A stretch of 35,429 nt of DNA from Candidatus Nitrosopumilus sp. (GTDB lineage Archaea > Thermoproteota > Nitrososphaeria > Nitrososphaerales > Nitrosopumilaceae): positions 1-35,429 of the forward strand of contig JABDOO010000018.1 of NCBI GenBank assembly GCA_013043295.1. The letters run 5' to 3'. Below, piece after piece: positions 7,669 to 15,678 of this stretch. How positions within the stretch are numbered: the stretch's first letter is position 1; each line of letters begins with the position of its first letter. The position numbers were made by a program, and so were the translations under genes. Under the pieces are notes generated by a model. That model was not told where the DNA came from. It searched no databases and saw only the letters and a program-made list of their open reading frames with translations.

Positions 7669-7740
7669 GTTAATATTTCACAGAAATCTTATGTGATTTT
7701 TGTATATGAATATGATTATTTTTAGTAATGAAAAAGGAGA

Positions 7741-7959
7741 TTATTTGTAGAAATCAGGCTCTTGATCTCTTTTTTGTTTTGGAAGATCTTCCATTACTGC
7801 TTGAACAACTTCGTTGTGATTGTATGTTAGATGTCTGAGAAACTTTGCAGATTCATCTGCTCTAGTTTTATCATCAGCAAATAACATTTCAGGACTGCTC
7901 AACTCGGTCATCATTGTATTGCATTCTTTACAGGGTTCAAAGTCAAGATAGAGTTTCAT
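7741..7959 (-). CDS. Small protein with CxxC motif, unknown function
   Basis: Not recognised. 72 acidic residues with CKEC at 10-13, a His cluster LRHLTYNHNE at 42-51 and no membrane segment. The Cys pair plus the His-x4-5-His region could form a single zinc site similar to a C2H2 fold, but the spacing matches no named family that I can identify. The ATG at 7959 is the only reasonable start. It lies just downstream of cdc48 on the same strand (35 bp), so it may be the third gene of the hsp20-cdc48 transcript. Confidence 0.65.
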   Translation of the reverse strand: MKLYLDFEPCKECNTMMTELSSPEMLFADDKTRADESAKFLRHLTYNHNEVVQAVMEDLPKQKRDQEPDFYK

Positions 7960-7994
7960 TATTGTACGTCATTTTCCTTAGTATTTAGACTATT

Positions 7995-10130
7995 TTATGG
8001 ATTAGGGATTGGTGCCTCTTTCTTTCTAGGTTTTACCTTATCCACAGCATCAATTAGATCCTGTTGGCTAATCTTGATCTCCTTAAAGTTCTTTGATTTG
8101 CCTCCAACGTATCTTTTCAAAGCCGCTATTGCAGCTCGGTTTGTGACTGCTGCAATTTCTGCACCACTGAAATCATCAGTTAATTTTACAATTTCTGAAA
8201 TTTTTACATCACTTCCTAGTGGCTTAGTCTTTGTATGAATTTCAAAGATATGCTGTCTTCCTTTTTCATCTGGATTTGGAACTTTGATTATTCTATCGAA
8301 TCTTCCTGGTCTAAGGAGAGCCTCATCTACAATATCCAATCTATTTGTAGCACCAATTATCAATACATTGTGAAGTTCTTCTAGTCCATCAATCTCTGTT
8401 AATATTTGCGAAACAACATTTTCTGTAACGTGAGATTCAGAACCACCGCTGCCTCTTCTTGGAACAAGTGCATCAACCTCATCTAAGAAAATAATACATG
8501 GTGCTGCTTGACGTGCTTTCCTAAAGATTTCTCTGACTCCTTTTTCAGATTCTCCAACCCATTTAGAAAGTAATTCAGGGCCTTTAATGCTAATGAAATT
8601 TGACTCGGTCATTTTTGCAAGGGCCTTTGCTATCAATGTCTTTCCAGTACCAGGAGGACCATGAAGTAGAATTCCTTTGGGAGTTTCTACATCTACATAA
8701 TCATAAGCATCTTTGTATTTTATTGGCCATTCAACAGCTTCTTTTAGTTCTGCTTTTAATTCATCCAAGCCACCTACATCATCCCAACTTACATTTGGAA
8801 TTTGTACTTGAACTTCTCTAAGCGCACTTGGCCCAACTTCTTTTAGTGCATCTCTAAAATCTTCACTGGTAATTTTTATTTTCTGAAGAATTTCTGATGA
8901 GACTTTTTCTTCATCAAGATCAATTTCAGGTAGAATTCTTCGAAGTGATCTCATTGCAGCTTCTTTGGACAATACTTCTAAATCGGCACCAACAAATCCA
9001 TGTGTAGTTTTTGAGATTTGTTTTAGATCTACTTTTTCATCAATTGGCATACCACGAGTATGAATTGAGAGTATGTCAAATCTTCCTTCATCATCAGGAA
9101 TTCCAATTTCAATTTCTCTATCTAGTCTACCTGGTCTCCTTAGTGCAGGATCAATTGAGTCTGGTCTATTTGTTGCTGCAATTACTACAACTTTACCTCT
9201 AGACTTCATTCCATCCATTAGAGTTAGTAATTGTGAAACAATTCTTTTCTCTAGTTCACCAGATACCTCATCTCTTTTTGGGGCAATAGAATCAATTTCA
9301 TCTATGAAAATTATGCTTGGGGCATTTTCTTCAGCTTGATTAAAAATTTCTCTAATTCTTTCTTCACTCTCTCCATAATGCTTGCCCATTATTTCAGGAC
9401 CACTAAGGGAGATAAAGTGGGCATTTGTTTCTCCAGCTACTGCTTTTGCAAGTAATGTTTTACCAGTTCCAGGTGGGCCATACAATAGCACTCCTTTTGG
9501 TGCTTCCACGCCTATTTTATCAAATAATTCAGGATGTCTCATTGGTAATTCAACCATTTCACGAATCTTTTGAACTTCGTTTTTTAGACCTCCAAGTTCG
9601 TCATATGTAATTCTTGGAACAGATGTATCTACTGCTTTGGTAAGTGTTCCAAGTTTGAAAATTGTATTTTCTGTAACTAAAACTGGTTTTGATGGTTTTG
9701 TACTTGTAACAATAAACTGAACCCTTCCTCCCATCTGAGTGTTTAGAGACACAGAATCTCCAGTAGTAAATACATGATTAAGATAGTTGTATGTCATGTA
9801 TTCTTGTAATCCTTCTGCTGCAATCTTTTCAGTTGGAGATAAAACAATTTGTTCTGCATTTACAGCTTCTACTGATTTTAATGAAATTTTGTCACCAATT
9901 CCAGCTCCAATATTTTGTCTTGTCATTCCATCTATTTTGATAATACCAGAACCATATTCTTCAGGGGTACCTGGCCAAAGTTTTACATGAGATTTTTTAT
10001 TATAAGTTAGTTCTAGTATTTGTCCTGTATTCCATTTTTGTTCCTCAATAATTTTAGGATCAACTATAGCTCTACCTCTTCCCACATGTTGTTGTGGACT
10101 TTCTTCAATTCTTAAAATAATTTCAGTCAT
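7995..10130 (-). CDS. cdc48: Cdc48/VCP-like AAA+ ATPase (two AAA domains)
   Basis: 711 residues in the Cdc48/VAT layout: N-domain (1-170, double-psi barrel part followed by the four-stranded part), D1 with Walker A GPPGTGKT (218-225) and Walker B FIDEID (275-280), and D2 with GPPGTGKT (491-498) and FLDEVD (548-553). Both domains keep the arginine-finger region (RRPGRLDRE and LRPGRFDR). It is a hexameric unfoldase that feeds the proteasome or remodels complexes. The C-terminus ends in IPNP and lacks a HbYX proteasome-docking tail. It follows hsp20 by 28 bp, with a strong GAGGTGAT ribosome site 3 nt before the ATG. Confidence 0.97.
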   Translation of the reverse strand: MTEIILRIEESPQQHVGRGRAIVDPKIIEEQKWNTGQILELTYNKKSHVKLWPGTPEEYGSGIIKIDGMTRQNIGAGIGDKISLKSVEAVNAEQIVLSPTEKIAAEGLQEYMTYNYLNHVFTTGDSVSLNTQMGGRVQFIVTSTKPSKPVLVTENTIFKLGTLTKAVDTSVPRITYDELGGLKNEVQKIREMVELPMRHPELFDKIGVEAPKGVLLYGPPGTGKTLLAKAVAGETNAHFISLSGPEIMGKHYGESEERIREIFNQAEENAPSIIFIDEIDSIAPKRDEVSGELEKRIVSQLLTLMDGMKSRGKVVVIAATNRPDSIDPALRRPGRLDREIEIGIPDDEGRFDILSIHTRGMPIDEKVDLKQISKTTHGFVGADLEVLSKEAAMRSLRRILPEIDLDEEKVSSEILQKIKITSEDFRDALKEVGPSALREVQVQIPNVSWDDVGGLDELKAELKEAVEWPIKYKDAYDYVDVETPKGILLHGPPGTGKTLIAKALAKMTESNFISIKGPELLSKWVGESEKGVREIFRKARQAAPCIIFLDEVDALVPRRGSGGSESHVTENVVSQILTEIDGLEELHNVLIIGATNRLDIVDEALLRPGRFDRIIKVPNPDEKGRQHIFEIHTKTKPLGSDVKISEIVKLTDDFSGAEIAAVTNRAAIAALKRYVGGKSKNFKEIKISQQDLIDAVDKVKPRKKEAPIPNP

Positions 10131-10133
10131 ATT

Positions 10134-10141
10134 ATCACCTC
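10134..10141 (-). promoter_or_regulatory. Strong Shine-Dalgarno site of cdc48
   Basis: GAGGTGAT, the full complement of the conserved archaeal 16S 3' end, 3 nt before the ATG at 10130. It fixes the start and fits an internal gene of an operon, in contrast to the leaderless first genes elsewhere in the window. Confidence 0.75.
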
Positions 10142-10158
10142 AAAAATTAACGAGGGGT

Positions 10159-10653
10159 TTATTCAACCTCCACCGTTTTGCCTTTTGGTTTTTCCTCTTC
10201 AACTAATTTGAAGATGATCTGCAAAACCCCATTTTTGTAAGAAGCCTTTACAGAGTCCTCATCAACTTTATGTTGGACAGGAACTTTTGCATGATATTTT
10301 TTATCACCATGCTCTGCTGAAAGATCAACAGTTTTGTTTTCAACAACAATTTTGACATCAGACTTTTCAACTCCTGGCATCTCAGCTATGAGTTTTAGTA
10401 CTTTTTCCTTTTCATCAACAATTGTGTCTACTAATGGTTCTCGTGTTTCAGAAGTTGGTAGGATGCCTGGTTTGACATTTCCATATTCCTTTACAACTGG
10501 TTTTCCATCAGGACCAACGGTCATTGTATATCCATAGTAGTATGGGCCAGTTTCAGAACCATTTCCTTTGAATTCCTCAAAAATGTCATCTATGTTGAAA
10601 AAAGAGTTTGACATTCGCTTGAAGATTCTATCAAATTCGCTATCAAAGAACAT
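10159..10653 (-). CDS. hsp20: Small heat shock protein, Hsp20/alpha-crystallin family
   Basis: 164 residues from the ATG at 10653. The N-terminal arm is Phe/Asp-rich (MFFDSEFDRIF), then a Tyr/Gly-rich linker. The alpha-crystallin domain covers about 70-155, including the start EPLVDTIVDEKEKVLKLIAEMPGV and NGVLQIIFKL near its end. The tail TVEVE resembles the I/V-x-I/V motif that links dimers into oligomers. It is an ATP-independent holdase. Upstream in-frame ATG 10659 and GTG 10665 exist, but GGTGA at 10662-10666 is 8 nt before ATG 10653 and only 2 nt before 10659. It is the first gene of the hsp20-cdc48 operon, whose Cdc48 could process the bound clients. Confidence 0.93.
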   Translation of the reverse strand: MFFDSEFDRIFKRMSNSFFNIDDIFEEFKGNGSETGPYYYGYTMTVGPDGKPVVKEYGNVKPGILPTSETREPLVDTIVDEKEKVLKLIAEMPGVEKSDVKIVVENKTVDLSAEHGDKKYHAKVPVQHKVDEDSVKASYKNGVLQIIFKLVEEEKPKGKTVEVE

Positions 10654-10661
10654 TGTCATAT

Positions 10662-10666
10662 TCACC
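10662..10666 (-). promoter_or_regulatory. Shine-Dalgarno site of hsp20
   Basis: GGTGA, 8 nt before the ATG at 10653. Because it overlaps the upstream GTG at 10665, it argues that the shorter protein is the real one. Confidence 0.55.
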
Positions 10667-10672
10667 TATAGT

Positions 10673-10690
10673 ATGTAATACCTATTACAT
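10673..10690. promoter_or_regulatory. Perfect palindrome (candidate heat-shock operator) in the hsp20-cdc48 promoter
   Basis: ATGTAATA-CC-TATTACAT: two perfect 8-bp arms with a 2-bp centre, lying directly between the TATA box (10691-10698) and the expected transcription start near 10668. A dimeric repressor bound here would block polymerase recruitment, the mechanism known for archaeal heat-shock repressors such as Phr of Pyrococcus, although the sequence differs from the Phr site. Confidence 0.6.
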
Positions 10691-10698
10691 TATATAAA
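10691..10698 (-). promoter_or_regulatory. TATA box of the hsp20-cdc48 operon
   Basis: TTTATATA on the minus strand, about 26 bp before the expected start of a transcript with a short leader of some 10-15 nt carrying the GGTGA site. Confidence 0.6.
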
Positions 10699-10734
10699 GT
10701 TTATTGATATTTCTTCGAATATTTACATAATCCT

Positions 10735-10742
10735 ATTATAAC
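10735..10742 (+). promoter_or_regulatory. TATA box for the ACT-domain protein gene
   Basis: TATTATAA centred 26 bp before the ATG at 10764, giving a leaderless transcript. Confidence 0.5.
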
Positions 10743-10763
10743 TGACAAAATATAATAATTTTT

Positions 10764-11429
10764 ATGAGGAATTCAAGCGTATCAATTCCTGAAGTTGTAA
10801 GGGAAATAATTACCAGAAATCGTTCGGTTTATGACTGTATGAAAATGGATTTGATAAACTATACAGCCCTTGCCGTTAAGATTCAACCAGAGATTGAAAA
10901 AATTCTTGGAAATCCGGTAAATCTAAACACTGTAGTGGTTGCAATTAAGAGATATTCTGATTCGTTTGAGATTAAAGACGAGGTTAAAGAAGAATCAGTT
11001 TTGAAAAATGCAAGATTGGCTTTGACTGATGGAATAATGGATGTCAAGTTTTCAGTAAAGGATTCCAACGAAATGGATCCCATGGTAATTTTAGATAAAT
11101 TCTCCAAGGTAACTAACAATTATGAATTTTTTAGATTGTCTGATTCGTTTAGATTTCTTGCTGAAGATATGGATGATATTAGACAGATTTTCAATAAATT
11201 TTCGTCAAATGAAGATATGTTTAGTACGGGTCTTGCAAAAATTAGAATTTCAATTCCAAACTCTCAAAATCAATCTGATGTAGTATCCTATGTTGCTGAA
11301 GTTTTGCATGCAAATGGGATAGAACTGGTAAATGCATTTTTCAGTCATGAAAGCATTACAATTATTCTAAATGAAAGGGATTCATCTAGAGCCTATGATA
11401 TTCTACATTCAGACATAATGAGAACCTAA
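10764..11429 (+). CDS. ACT-domain regulatory-type protein, unknown function
   Basis: 221 residues. The N-terminal part (about 1-70) is helical, with IPEVVREIITRNRSVYDCMKM resembling a small HTH. The C-terminal 60 residues read as an ACT fold like that of aspartokinases: KIRISIPNSQ, then SDVVSYVAEVLHANGIELVN and SITIILNERDSSRAYDIL, i.e. beta-alpha-beta-beta-alpha with the sensing helix. No kinase domain is present. ACT domains usually bind amino acids, so a sensor or transcription regulator of amino-acid metabolism is plausible but not proven. It is divergent from hsp20 and followed by ndh. Confidence 0.75.
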   Translation: MRNSSVSIPEVVREIITRNRSVYDCMKMDLINYTALAVKIQPEIEKILGNPVNLNTVVVAIKRYSDSFEIKDEVKEESVLKNARLALTDGIMDVKFSVKDSNEMDPMVILDKFSKVTNNYEFFRLSDSFRFLAEDMDDIRQIFNKFSSNEDMFSTGLAKIRISIPNSQNQSDVVSYVAEVLHANGIELVNAFFSHESITIILNERDSSRAYDILHSDIMRT

Positions 11430-11456
11430 GGAATTAGTGAAAAAATTCTGATAGCA

Positions 11457-11462
11457 TATATT
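11457..11462 (+). promoter_or_regulatory. TATA-like box for the NDH-2 gene
   Basis: TATATT centred 28 bp before the TTG at 11488 and only 13 bp before the GTG at 11473. It favours the TTG start. Confidence 0.35.
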
Positions 11463-11487
11463 CACCCAATTTGTGGGAAGAACACAA

Positions 11488-12846
11488 TTGGCAAGAAATA
11501 AGAAAAAAATTCTGATTCTAGGAGGAGGTTTTGCTGGAGTAGAGTGTGCAAAACAGTTAGAGTCAGAGTTTGGTAAGGATCCTGAAATTGAACTGGTTAT
11601 GGTTAGTGAGGATAATTTTTTATTATTTACACCAATGTTGCCGCAAGTAGCATCTGGCATGATTGAAACTAGACATATTGTTTTACCAATTAGGACTATT
11701 TGTAAAAAGACAAAGTTCTATGAAGGAAGAATCAAAAATATTGATCCCTATGGAAAACTTGTAACATTATGGGGAACAGGAGATAAAAGAAGTATTTCAA
11801 TCCATTATGATTTTTTGGTTGTTGCACTTGGCAGTGAAACAAATTTTTTCGGAATGGCAGACGTAGAAAAAAATGCCTACACAATGAAGACACTCAATGA
11901 TGCTGTAATGTTAAGAAATAGAGTTATCGACATGCTTGAGCAAGCAGAAAATGAAACCAACCCGATTCTTAGAAAAAGCTTTCTGAATTTTGTAGTAGTT
12001 GGAGGGGGTTTTGCAGGGATTGAAACTGCTGGAGAATTAATGGATCTTCTTCTGGATGCAAGAAAACATTACCCAACAATCCAGATAGAAGATCTAAAAG
12101 TGGTTGTACTAGAAGCGTTGGGAATGATTTTGCCAGGATTTAATCAAAAATTAGCCGACTTTGCAAAAGATAAGATGGTAGAAAGAGGAATCGACATTAG
12201 ATTAAAAACAGCTGTAACTAGTTTTGATGGAAATGAAGTAACAACAAAATCCTTAGATGAGAATCCAAGAGATTCTATCGATACATCTCAAGTTGATTCA
12301 ATAGTTACAAAGACATTGATTTGGACTGCTGGTGTTACTCCAGTTAATACAATTAAGAGATCTATGTTCAAGACAGAGAAGGGAAAAGTTCTAGTAAATG
12401 ATTACTTGGAAGTTTCAGACTTTCCAGGAGTGTTTGCAATTGGTGATTGCGCATTGCATATAGATCCCAAAACACAAAGACCCTTACCTCCAACTGCTCA
12501 AATAGCCGAAGCTCAAGCAAAGATTGCTGCTAAAAATCTAATATCATTAATTAAAAATTCTAAAAAAGAAAAATTTGTATATCATTCAAAGGGCCAGATG
12601 GCAATTATTGGTAAAAGATCAGGTATTGCAACATTTTTGGGAATGAATATTTCTGGTTTCTGGGCATGGGTGATTTGGAGAAACGTCTATCTTTCAAAGA
12701 TAAATACATTTGATAAAAAAACTCGTGTATTTTTAGATTGGGCAATTGACTTGTTCTTTGATAGAGATATTTCAAGATTAAAACTAATGAAACGTGAAAC
12801 TGAGAAAGAATACAAACTGCTTGATGAAGTAGATGATGTTTGGTAA
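11488..12846 (+). CDS. ndh: Type II NADH:quinone oxidoreductase (NDH-2), FAD-dependent
   Basis: 452 residues from the TTG at 11488 (MARNKKKILILGG); an in-frame GTG at 11473 would add five residues. The FAD-binding Rossmann motif ILGGGFAGVE is at the N-terminus, the NAD(P)H-binding motif VVGGGFAGIETAGEL near residue 175, and the second FAD contact VFAIGDCA near 320, followed by the NDH-2 segment PTAQIAEAQA. The C-terminal amphipathic helices (WAWVIWRNVYL) should attach it to the membrane. It oxidises NADH and reduces the quinone pool without proton pumping. A single-gene unit after the ACT protein gene. The oxidoreductase family is firm; electron donor is inferred. Confidence 0.9.
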   Translation: MARNKKKILILGGGFAGVECAKQLESEFGKDPEIELVMVSEDNFLLFTPMLPQVASGMIETRHIVLPIRTICKKTKFYEGRIKNIDPYGKLVTLWGTGDKRSISIHYDFLVVALGSETNFFGMADVEKNAYTMKTLNDAVMLRNRVIDMLEQAENETNPILRKSFLNFVVVGGGFAGIETAGELMDLLLDARKHYPTIQIEDLKVVVLEALGMILPGFNQKLADFAKDKMVERGIDIRLKTAVTSFDGNEVTTKSLDENPRDSIDTSQVDSIVTKTLIWTAGVTPVNTIKRSMFKTEKGKVLVNDYLEVSDFPGVFAIGDCALHIDPKTQRPLPPTAQIAEAQAKIAAKNLISLIKNSKKEKFVYHSKGQMAIIGKRSGIATFLGMNISGFWAWVIWRNVYLSKINTFDKKTRVFLDWAIDLFFDRDISRLKLMKRETEKEYKLLDEVDDVW

Positions 12847-12851
12847 AAAAA

Positions 12852-14387
12852 TTATTTTCTAATTTTATAAATAATTATTGCTGGTGCAGCAAAATACATT
12901 CCAACATTCATCAAAATTATTCCAATTCCATAAGATAGCATTTCTTCTTCAGAATTAATGTCAACATAATTTAGAATTGACAATGATGAGAGCATTGGAG
13001 TTATTGATAATTTTACAACTTCTTTGAATAATGGATGTTCACGTTCTAAATTAGCAATAGTTGGTGAAAATGAATAGTAGATTTGATTGAATCCAGTCAT
13101 AAATGCAGTTCCAGACTCTGTTGATAAGATAGTATTATCTCGTAGTTCTCTGAGTTGCTGAACCTGTGGTGCAAGTTCAGAGCCAAATGTGGCAGTAGCG
13201 ATTAAACAGCCACCAACTTCGGAAGGAATTTCATCTGAAGTAGATTCAGGAGTTATTATTGAAAAGGACTCTACAGTGTCATCAAATCTTGGAAGTTGAG
13301 AATCAAAGTCATCAACACCGTTACTATATGCAAGAGTGTAAAATTTTTCTTTATCGTAAATCATTATTTCTTTGAATTGAACATTGTATAATTCCCCATC
13401 AGAAGAAAACAATCCTTCAGCTTCAGTAACATATGCATCATAACCATTGATTGTCATCTTTTTTTGTGAGCTGACAATTAATTCTCCAGATTCTATAACT
13501 GGTTTGATCGTTTCTAATTTTTCAGAAATAAGTTCATCTAATGTTCTTTGATTAGTTTCTTGAACGGTTAAAGAAATAACTGGATTCATAATTCCTGTTT
13601 TAGGACCTACTGCTACAACATCTGGTGAATTTGGTTGAGAATCATCACGTTCTTGTAATAGCCAACCTTCAGGCACACTTAGACTAATTTCATTCTCTGT
13701 ACTTTGATATTTTTGGTTACCTGATGATGGAGTAAGAGGAGTGTTTTGAGTTCGTTCAGGTTCTTGTAAATCAATAACATTTGGAATTTCTGAAATACTA
13801 ACAACAGTGGCTTTTGTGATTCGTACTTTTTCTGGATCTAATGGATTATCTCTGTCACCAGTTTCTACTGCTGCAATCTTATCAAGGGTTTCAAAACTTT
13901 CTTCAGTAATTATTCTACCAAATACAGTATATTGTTCATCAAGAAAATTAGAATCTTGGTGAACTATGAAAAATTGGGAACCTCCGCTGTTTGGATCAGC
14001 TGATCTTGCCATGGATACAATTCCACGATTGTGTTTGATTGTGTTAAACTCAGCATCTACAGAAGTAGATGGACCACCTGTTCCCCATGTACTAGGATCA
14101 CCATCAATTGTGTTTGGATCCCCTCCTTGAATCATAAATCCTGGAATGATTCTATGAAATAGAACACCCTCATAAAATCCAGATGTGGATAATTTTATGA
14201 AATTTTCAACATGTTTTGGTGCATCATTTGGAAAAAATCCAATAACAATTTCTCCAGAAGTGGTTTCCAAAATTACTACCGGATCAATGATGTTAATGTG
14301 ATTAAATTCAACTGTTTGTGCAAATGAATAACTTCCAAAAGACACAACAAATAAAGAAAATATCACAACTAGAGGAATTTTATTCAA
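12852..14387 (-). CDS. Secreted cyclophilin-type peptidyl-prolyl isomerase fused to a PsbP-like region and a CFI-box C-terminus
   Basis: 511 residues in four parts. A signal peptide occupies 1-23. A cyclophilin domain spans about 33-200, with FHRI (77-80), the GFMIQGGDPN stretch and GSQFFI (136-141), so the catalytic Arg and the Gln/Phe pocket are kept. Residues 225-376 look like a PsbP/DcrB-type fold (ISLSVPEGW, then INGYDAYVTEAEG). Residues 394-450 carry CLIATATFGSELAPQVQQLR, the CFI-box, followed by a final membrane helix (about 484-507). The enzyme would isomerise prolyl bonds outside the membrane, anchored at its C-terminus. The middle-domain assignment is the weakest. It converges with ndh (5 bp apart). 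Confidence 0.9.
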   Translation of the reverse strand: MNKIPLVVIFSLFVVSFGSYSFAQTVEFNHINIIDPVVILETTSGEIVIGFFPNDAPKHVENFIKLSTSGFYEGVLFHRIIPGFMIQGGDPNTIDGDPSTWGTGGPSTSVDAEFNTIKHNRGIVSMARSADPNSGGSQFFIVHQDSNFLDEQYTVFGRIITEESFETLDKIAAVETGDRDNPLDPEKVRITKATVVSISEIPNVIDLQEPERTQNTPLTPSSGNQKYQSTENEISLSVPEGWLLQERDDSQPNSPDVVAVGPKTGIMNPVISLTVQETNQRTLDELISEKLETIKPVIESGELIVSSQKKMTINGYDAYVTEAEGLFSSDGELYNVQFKEIMIYDKEKFYTLAYSNGVDDFDSQLPRFDDTVESFSIITPESTSDEIPSEVGGCLIATATFGSELAPQVQQLRELRDNTILSTESGTAFMTGFNQIYYSFSPTIANLEREHPLFKEVVKLSITPMLSSLSILNYVDINSEEEMLSYGIGIILMNVGMYFAAPAIIIYKIRK

Positions 14388-14430
14388 TAATTTTTCTCAA
14401 TATGACTTCCTTAAAAGCTAATTGTATTAG

Positions 14431-14438
14431 TTTTTAAC
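14431..14438 (+). promoter_or_regulatory. TATA box for the 163-residue protein and cbiE
   Basis: TTTTTAAC centred about 26 bp before the ATG at 14461; leaderless start for the two-gene unit. Confidence 0.45.
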
Positions 14439-14460
14439 AAAGTCCATTAAATCAACGGAT

Positions 14461-14952
14461 ATGCAACCTGATGAAAAGATTCAGGCACATTTAGTTTCAG
14501 TGTGGAGGGAATCAAAAAAATTCTTTTCAATTGGTGGAAAAGAAGGGATGTTGGTACTTACTGACAAACATTTGATGTTTATTCATAAAACAGAATCAAA
14601 GATGAATTGGTGGAAAGCCATAACTCAAAGACAGGTAATTAATTTCATAAAATCAAAAAATACAATGATTCTTCATGATGGATATAACGAGGAAGATTTG
14701 ATGAATGATTGTGAAGACGATAGAAATGTAGAATTGTCTTTTGATGATATCTCCAGTATTAGTTTTACAGAAAAGGATTGGGGAAGCTCCTTACAATTGG
14801 AATATCAAAAAGATGGAAAAGATGAGAAATTTCAGTATTCAATAGCACAAGATTGGGTAAAATATCCGGTAAAAGAGCCTACTAAATACATGAAAGTGGA
14901 TTGGAAGCCTTTTGTGCAATATATTAAAGACAGGCAAAACTTTACGAAGTAA
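14461..14952 (+). CDS. PH/GRAM-like domain protein, unknown function
   Basis: 163 residues, not firmly recognised. The N-terminal pattern EGMLVLTDKHLMFIHK resembles the beta-strands of bacterial PH/GRAM-type domains (a turn with LTDxxLxFI), and later strands (FDDISSISF, SLQLEYQKDG) continue the same fold. There is no signal peptide or membrane helix. The gene ends 2 bp before cbiE and is probably co-transcribed with it; no functional link to cobalamin is evident from the protein itself. Confidence 0.65.
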   Translation: MQPDEKIQAHLVSVWRESKKFFSIGGKEGMLVLTDKHLMFIHKTESKMNWWKAITQRQVINFIKSKNTMILHDGYNEEDLMNDCEDDRNVELSFDDISSISFTEKDWGSSLQLEYQKDGKDEKFQYSIAQDWVKYPVKEPTKYMKVDWKPFVQYIKDRQNFTK

Positions 14953-14954
14953 AA

Positions 14955-15671
14955 TTGGGAAAAGTTTTCGCTGTAGGAGTTGGACCGGGATCTCCAAAAT
15001 ATGTAACAGATATTGTAAAGGATATAATTCAAAATTGTGATATTGTGATTGGTTACAAATACACCCTAAAAACAATAGAAGATTTGATCCAAGGAAAAGA
15101 GATCTATGAAATCACCATGAATGATCAAGAAGAATCTTATCAAAAAATTCTTCCTAAGCTTGGTGAAAGAACTTTGGTAATTCCATTTACTGGAGATGTA
15201 AATTTTTCAGAATCAGAAGTTGTAGATAGATTAATTGAAATCTTTGGAGAGGTTGAAATTATTCCAGGCATAAGTTCAATTCAGGTAGCTGCATCAAGAG
15301 CAAAGGTCCCTTTGGATAAATCCAAAGTAATCACCATGCATGTTACAACTCCAATTGAAGATAAAAAATTGGAATTACAAAAAGCGTTGATTGATGGTTT
15401 TAGTGTGATTTTGGTTCCAAGACCTTGGCCAAAACAACCAGACAAACATTTCATGCCATCTGAAATAGCAATCTACCTTAGGGAGCATAATTTTGACACT
15501 GAAAACATCAAAGTACATGTTTTTGAGGCCATTACTACTGATAATGAGACTAGTTTTGTTGGAACTGTGAAAGATTTGGAAGGAAAAGAATTTTCTGATT
15601 TGTCTGTTATGGTGTTTAATCAGACTAGTTTAGATTCATACATGAATTATAGATGGCAGTGGGAAAATTAA
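14955..15671 (+). CDS. cbiE: Cobalt-precorrin-7 (C5)-methyltransferase CbiE
   Basis: 238 residues from a TTG start 2 bp after the preceding stop. The SAM-dependent tetrapyrrole methylase fold is clear: VGVGPGSPKY at the N-terminus, the Gly-rich second motif FTGDVNFS, and IIPGISSIQVAASRAKVP, the conserved PGISS segment. Among the precorrin methylases the length and IGYKYTLK after the first motif fit CbiE best; CbiT is usually a separate gene in archaea. It methylates C5 in the anaerobic cobalamin route, consistent with thaumarchaea as cobalamin makers. No other cob/cbi gene is in this window. Confidence 0.85.
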   Translation: MGKVFAVGVGPGSPKYVTDIVKDIIQNCDIVIGYKYTLKTIEDLIQGKEIYEITMNDQEESYQKILPKLGERTLVIPFTGDVNFSESEVVDRLIEIFGEVEIIPGISSIQVAASRAKVPLDKSKVITMHVTTPIEDKKLELQKALIDGFSVILVPRPWPKQPDKHFMPSEIAIYLREHNFDTENIKVHVFEAITTDNETSFVGTVKDLEGKEFSDLSVMVFNQTSLDSYMNYRWQWEN

Positions 15672-15678
15672 TTTCCCA
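15660..15678. terminator. Hairpin over the overlapping cbiE / cupredoxin stop codons
   Basis: TGGGAAA-ATTAA-TTTCCCA, a 7-bp perfect stem with a 5-nt loop spanning the 4-bp overlap of two convergent coding ends. It could end or stabilise both transcripts; because the same bases encode both C-termini, the match may also be partly coding-driven. Confidence 0.35.

Noticed and set aside
8600..9990. Several plus-strand open frames opposite cdc48, some rich in Leu or Ser
   Set aside because: Mirror frames of a highly conserved two-domain AAA+ gene; no start signals or plausible protein composition.
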